DNA of 64,000 nucleotides from assembly GCA_017450685.1 (NCBI GenBank), contig JAFSTB010000007.1:29632-93631 (forward strand). Reading direction: 5' to 3'. Positions 61,438 to 64,000 of this stretch are shown here, piece after piece (the stretch's first letter is position 1; each line of letters opens with the position of its first letter). The DNA comes from Paludibacteraceae bacterium (GTDB taxonomy: Bacteria; Bacteroidota; Bacteroidia; Bacteroidales; Paludibacteraceae). The notes under the pieces were generated by a model that saw only the letters and a list, made by a program, of their open reading frames with translations, made no database searches and was not told the DNA's origin. The translations under genes were made by a program, and so were the position numbers.

Positions 61438-62622
61438 ATGTTAGAAAGTTTTTTCGCCACACACGACTATTTAGTATCCCACGTTGAAATTCCCATTCGT
61501 CGCGGCCTGATGGACGAAATAGAATGGAAAGATCGTCTTATAGCCGTCAAAGGCGGTAGAGGTGTTGGAAAGACAGATTTCCTCTTGGGCTATGCCAAAC
61601 AATTATATGAACAAGATCCGGCACACGCTCACGACACTCTCTATGTCAACTTCAACAACTTCTATTTCACAGAACATACACTTTATGAGTTTGCAGGTGA
61701 GTTTGTCAGACAAGGAGGTAAAACCCTGATCTTAGACCAACTATTCAAGTATCCCAACTGGTCTAAGGAACTGAAAGACTGCTATTTCCACTATACCTCT
61801 CTGCGTATCGTCTTCACCGCTTCACCTCTTATGCGACTCAATGACGGTAACCCCGATATAGGTCATCTGGTTAAAGTATATAACCTGCGCGGCTATTCCT
61901 TCCGTGAGTACCTGTGCATACAAACACACGCTGCTCTGCCAACCTGCTCGCTCGACGAAATCCTCAAAAACCACGTTGACATAGCACGCTCGGTTTGCGC
62001 TAAAGTTAAACCTCTGTGGTATTTCCCCGATTATCTCAAACAAGGCTACTACCCCTATCGTGAAGTGAGTCGCGACTTCTCGGAAACACTGCTCAAGACT
62101 ATGAACATGATGCTTGAAGTGGACATACTGCTAATCAAGCAAATAGACGTATCTTATCTTACAAAAATACGACAACTGCTCTATCTGTTGATGATGCAAG
62201 TGCCTTGCGGACTGAATATATCCGAGATGGCAGAAAAGATCGATACTTCGCGCGCTACTATAATGAACTATATCAAATGCTTAAAAGACGCTCGTCTGCT
62301 TAATCTGCTCTATCAGGACGGCAAAGAGTTTCCTATGAAGCCCTCGAAGATATACCTGCAGAACCCTAACCTCTGTTACGCCCAACCTACACGCGAAGTG
62401 GATCCGCAAGCCGTGGCTGAGACGTTCTTCTATTCGGCTCTGCACGGTTCGCACAAAATCAATGTGGCTGAAAATGCTACCTTCCTCGTCAATCGAAATA
62501 TGAAGATGGATATCTATGCCACTAAACCGACACGAGATGTGTTCCGCTATAGCGCCGTGGCAGATATGGAGATGGGAAAAGATAAACTGATTCCGCTGTG
62601 GCTCTTCGGCTTCCTCTATTAA
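61438..62622 (+). CDS. AAA_14-type P-loop ATPase
   Basis: 394 residues. Walker A GGRGVGKT at 39-46 and Walker B-like KTLILDQLFKYPNWSKEL, where the usual aspartate-glutamate pair is DQ. The sensor FTASPLMRLND and the block LVKVYNLRGYSFREYLCIQ are diagnostic of the AAA_14 group. A winged-helix segment follows (LNISEMAEKIDTSRATIMNY). The C-terminus has no clear nuclease-type E/D-x-EAKS motif, unlike the two DUF4143 proteins in this window, so the subfamily differs. No tandem repeat lies upstream. Function is unknown. Confidence 0.82.
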   Translation: MLESFFATHDYLVSHVEIPIRRGLMDEIEWKDRLIAVKGGRGVGKTDFLLGYAKQLYEQDPAHAHDTLYVNFNNFYFTEHTLYEFAGEFVRQGGKTLILDQLFKYPNWSKELKDCYFHYTSLRIVFTASPLMRLNDGNPDIGHLVKVYNLRGYSFREYLCIQTHAALPTCSLDEILKNHVDIARSVCAKVKPLWYFPDYLKQGYYPYREVSRDFSETLLKTMNMMLEVDILLIKQIDVSYLTKIRQLLYLLMMQVPCGLNISEMAEKIDTSRATIMNYIKCLKDARLLNLLYQDGKEFPMKPSKIYLQNPNLCYAQPTREVDPQAVAETFFYSALHGSHKINVAENATFLVNRNMKMDIYATKPTRDVFRYSAVADMEMGKDKLIPLWLFGFLY

Positions 62623-62641
62623 GGGAGTCTGTTCTCGTTTT

Positions 62642-62682
62642 CCTATTCACCCTAGTTCCCCTAGTTCCCCTAGTTTTCCTAG
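62642..62682. repeat. 9-bp tandem repeat (CCTAGTTCC)
   Basis: CCTAGTTCC at 62651-62659 and 62660-62668, CCTAGTTTT at 62669-62677, then CCTAG. It is preceded by a related TCCTATTCAC. It starts about 20 bases after the ATPase stop and ends just before the 3' end of rnpB. Confidence 0.8.
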
Positions 62683-62698
62683 CCCCCACAAAAAAATC

Positions 62699-63002
62699 AA
62701 CGCAGCAGGTCTATAAGCCGGGTTCTGTCGAGGTCTGTCATTTATCTTGACAAGTATATTACTATACTGTTCCTACGCTCCCTACCCTCCAACTTGGGCG
62801 AGCCACCCTCAATCGTCGGTTTACATGGGATTGCAACCCATAGTGTAGCCGTTTCATCACCTTCCTCAAGAAGATGCCATTCGTCGCTGTTCCATTGACC
62901 AAGCATCGCTGCCTGTAGGTCGTTAACCTATATGGTGCTCTGTGTTGCCCGGACTTTCCTCCCGCTGTCTTTCAAGCGAGCGACAGACCAACCTGCTGCG
63001 TT
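62699..63002 (-). ncRNA. rnpB: RNase P RNA (bacterial class A)
   Basis: Catalytic RNA that matures tRNA 5' ends. Leftward 5' region contains the conserved GGAGGAAAGTCCGGGC (P4/CR-I) and the 3' region ACAGAACCCGGCTTATAG (CR-V). The ends pair perfectly in P1: CAACGCAGCAGGT at 62698-62710 with ACCTGCTGCGTTG at 62991-63003. Ends are taken from that helix and may be a few bases off. About 300 bases, somewhat compact for Bacteroidetes. Confidence 0.97.
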
Positions 63003-63167
63003 GTTTTAAGATAGAATATCACTAATTCTATAAGAAAATGTTATTCTATTCTTCCGAATAATAAACTTGTTATTCTATTCTTTCGTATTACAATTATTAC
63101 AATACTTGTTATCCTCCGTGTTGTGGTTGAAGTAGCGAACTGGAACATTCTTGCTTCAAGCACACTG

Positions 63168-63200
63168 CAAAGGTACGGCATTTTTAATCATTTTTGCAAA
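63168..63200 (-). promoter_or_regulatory. Probable rnpB promoter
   Basis: Leftward: TTTG (63200-63197), 21 bases, TACCTTTG (63175-63168). It is about 165 bases upstream of the mature rnpB 5' end, so either a long leader is removed or another, non-consensus promoter is closer. Confidence 0.6.
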
Positions 63201-63617
63201 AATATTTCTTTTTTTGTTAGTTTTGCCTTTATCTTTTATAGCCTGCGAATTGTATTCGCAGCCCTTTCGTCTATTATCTCACACGCTTTAAACGCTACCT
63301 TTCCTCGCTTTTCCCTGCAATCAAATTGCCGCCGCCCCACTCTACTTTAACATTGCAGATTATCGGTTTCGTCTATTGCGTGCGGATATTAACAGACCAT
63401 CACCTCTGCCGAAAGACGTAAAGAGAGATTTCGGATATAGAAGAGTGGTGGAAAATCCATTTTAAATTGACCCACGAACAAACAAGCCCAAGCGTTACCT
63501 CCAACTCCCCACCTTCATCCGTGCCATGATTTACCAAGAGCTAAAAACAACTCAGTAACAATAAAAAGCACTAAGACCAACTAAAACCATTAAAAATTCA
63601 AGAAACTTAACCATTTA

Positions 63618-63649
63618 TTTGCAAATATGCCAAAAAAGTCGTATATTTG
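63618..63649 (+). promoter_or_regulatory. Promoter of the antitoxin-like gene
   Basis: TTTG (63618-63621), 20 bases, TATATTTG (63642-63649), 53 bases before the ATG at 63702. Confidence 0.75.
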
Positions 63650-63701
63650 CAGCGTTATTTAATTAGCAGTATTGTACTTAAATACATCGGAGTATAAAAC
63701 C

Positions 63702-63884
63702 ATGGCACGCCCAATCAAAGAAACACCGACACTCTATGGCGAAGACGCACGCCGTTTCGCATACGCAGTAGAGCACCCGAAACCCTTTTCAACAGAAGAT
63801 GTTAAACGAGCACAGAAAGCATACGAATGGTGTAAGTCTATTGCTAATTTTGATTTCGGATCATTAGTGTCCACTAAAAATTAA
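63702..63884 (+). CDS. Small antitoxin-like protein (MARPIKETP family)
   Basis: 60 residues from the ATG at 63702 (MARPIKETPTLYGEDARRF); an upstream in-frame ATG at 63672 would add ten residues with no family likeness. The body is helical and basic-acidic (EDVKRAQKAYEWCKSIANFD). Proteins with this opening are common in Bacteroidetes, usually directly before a GNAT-family acetyltransferase gene, an arrangement resembling toxin-antitoxin pairs. The function is inferred from that context only. Confidence 0.65.
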   Translation: MARPIKETPTLYGEDARRFAYAVEHPKPFSTEDVKRAQKAYEWCKSIANFDFGSLVSTKN

Positions 63885-63930
63885 GATAGAGTTCTTTGAC
63901 TTATTGAAAATTAGTTCGTTATACGGATCA

Positions 63931-63962
63931 TTTGTGCGAACGGATTTGAATTGATAACTTTG
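63931..63962 (+). promoter_or_regulatory. Promoter before the gene at the window edge
   Basis: TTTG (63931-63934), 20 bases, TAACTTTG (63955-63962), 21 bases before an ATG at 63984. Confidence 0.7.
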
Positions 63963-63983
63963 TGGATAAAAACATATCTACTT

Positions 63984-64000
63984 ATGAATCAAATCAAATA
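63984..64000 (+). CDS. First codons of a gene cut by the window end
   Basis: ATG followed by codons for Asn-Gln-Ile-Lys and then the edge. It has a consensus promoter directly upstream and lies 99 bases after the antitoxin-like gene. By analogy with other Bacteroidetes loci it could be the GNAT-type partner, but five codons cannot show this. Confidence 0.35.

Larger units (their letters stand above)
63003..63701. other. Gene-free stretch upstream of rnpB and of the antitoxin-like gene
   Basis: No gene with a credible start. 63003-63200 is the rnpB upstream region, with a duplicated TTGTTATTCTATTCTT-type segment (63045-63085) and a consensus promoter at 63168-63200. A hairpin CTGCGAAT-TGT-ATTCGCAG lies at 63243-63261. 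63290-63560 holds short open frames without ATG that could be a worn gene remnant. 63618-63649 is the promoter of the next gene. Confidence 0.6.

Noticed and set aside
63123-63350. Small hydrophobic protein upstream of rnpB
   Set aside because: The frame covers the rnpB promoter, has no signal of its own and no family likeness.

Overview
The window looks like a chromosome segment of a Bacteroidales bacterium. Three things support this. Promoters repeatedly match the Bacteroidetes primary-sigma consensus (TTTG, 18-21 bp, TAnnTTTG). Shine-Dalgarno sequences are not evident. Family content is typical of the order: DUF3078 barrel, PorZ-like protein, golvesin-domain amidase-like protein, LuxR regulator, DUF4143 ATPases, GH78 and GH53 enzymes. 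The PorZ-like gene and the C-terminal tail of the GH53 enzyme suggest a type IX secretion system. The two glycoside hydrolases suggest use of plant rhamnose- and galactan-containing polysaccharides, so a gut-type habitat is plausible. Genus cannot be fixed from sequence reading alone.

Layout. 1-9.4 kb: an operon reading left (small acidic protein, greA, HIT, aspA, rdgB, partial porZ-like) diverges from nadK-lgt-DUF3078, which meets aroE, a short tilS and a LuxR regulator with a hemerythrin-like sensor region. 9.5-18 kb: tex, a CNNM-type CBS protein, lon, pepD and ansA, all leftward, with an unusual repeat-rich gap between pepD and lon. 18-24.6 kb: orphan OmpR-type response regulator, GH78 rhamnosidase lipoprotein, Ca/Na exchanger, ychF and GH53 galactanase. 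24.9-43.8 kb: a leftward surface-polysaccharide region with glycosyltransferases, acyltransferase, carrier protein, AMP-ligase, SGNH protein, MBOAT, epimerase, a polytopic protein, an ABC exporter and lpxK. Two intact DUF4143 ATPase genes and one decayed one sit in or beside it. 43.9-52.9 kb: sppA, rnhB, uvrB, gmk and yicC leftward; a SpoU methyltransferase and nadD rightward; a PaaK/CapK-like ligase and tRNA-Gly leftward. 53-62.6 kb, rightward: an OmpP1/FadL gene broken by an amber codon, a small exported protein, pepT, gcvT, the golvesin/amidase-like protein, an MBL-fold hydrolase and a fourth AAA ATPase. 62.7-64 kb: rnpB (leftward), a long gene-free stretch, and a small antitoxin-like gene followed by the first codons of another gene with its own promoter.

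How the genes fit together. The polysaccharide region contains every functional class of a Dlt-type esterification pathway: AMP-dependent ligase, carrier protein, MBOAT O-acyltransferase and SGNH/DltD-like protein. They lie beside glycosyltransferases and an ABC flippase-like exporter, which suggests an acyl- or aminoacyl-decorated surface glycan.

The most unusual pattern is that all three DUF4143-type ATPase loci have the same architecture. A short tandem-repeat array begins at or within a few bases of the upstream gene's stop codon. It runs up to a consensus promoter, followed by the ATPase gene. The repeat sequence differs at each locus, with periods of 33, 33 and 23 bp. Related tandem arrays at gene 3' ends, some copying the last codons of the gene, occur elsewhere in the window (pepD, the response regulator).
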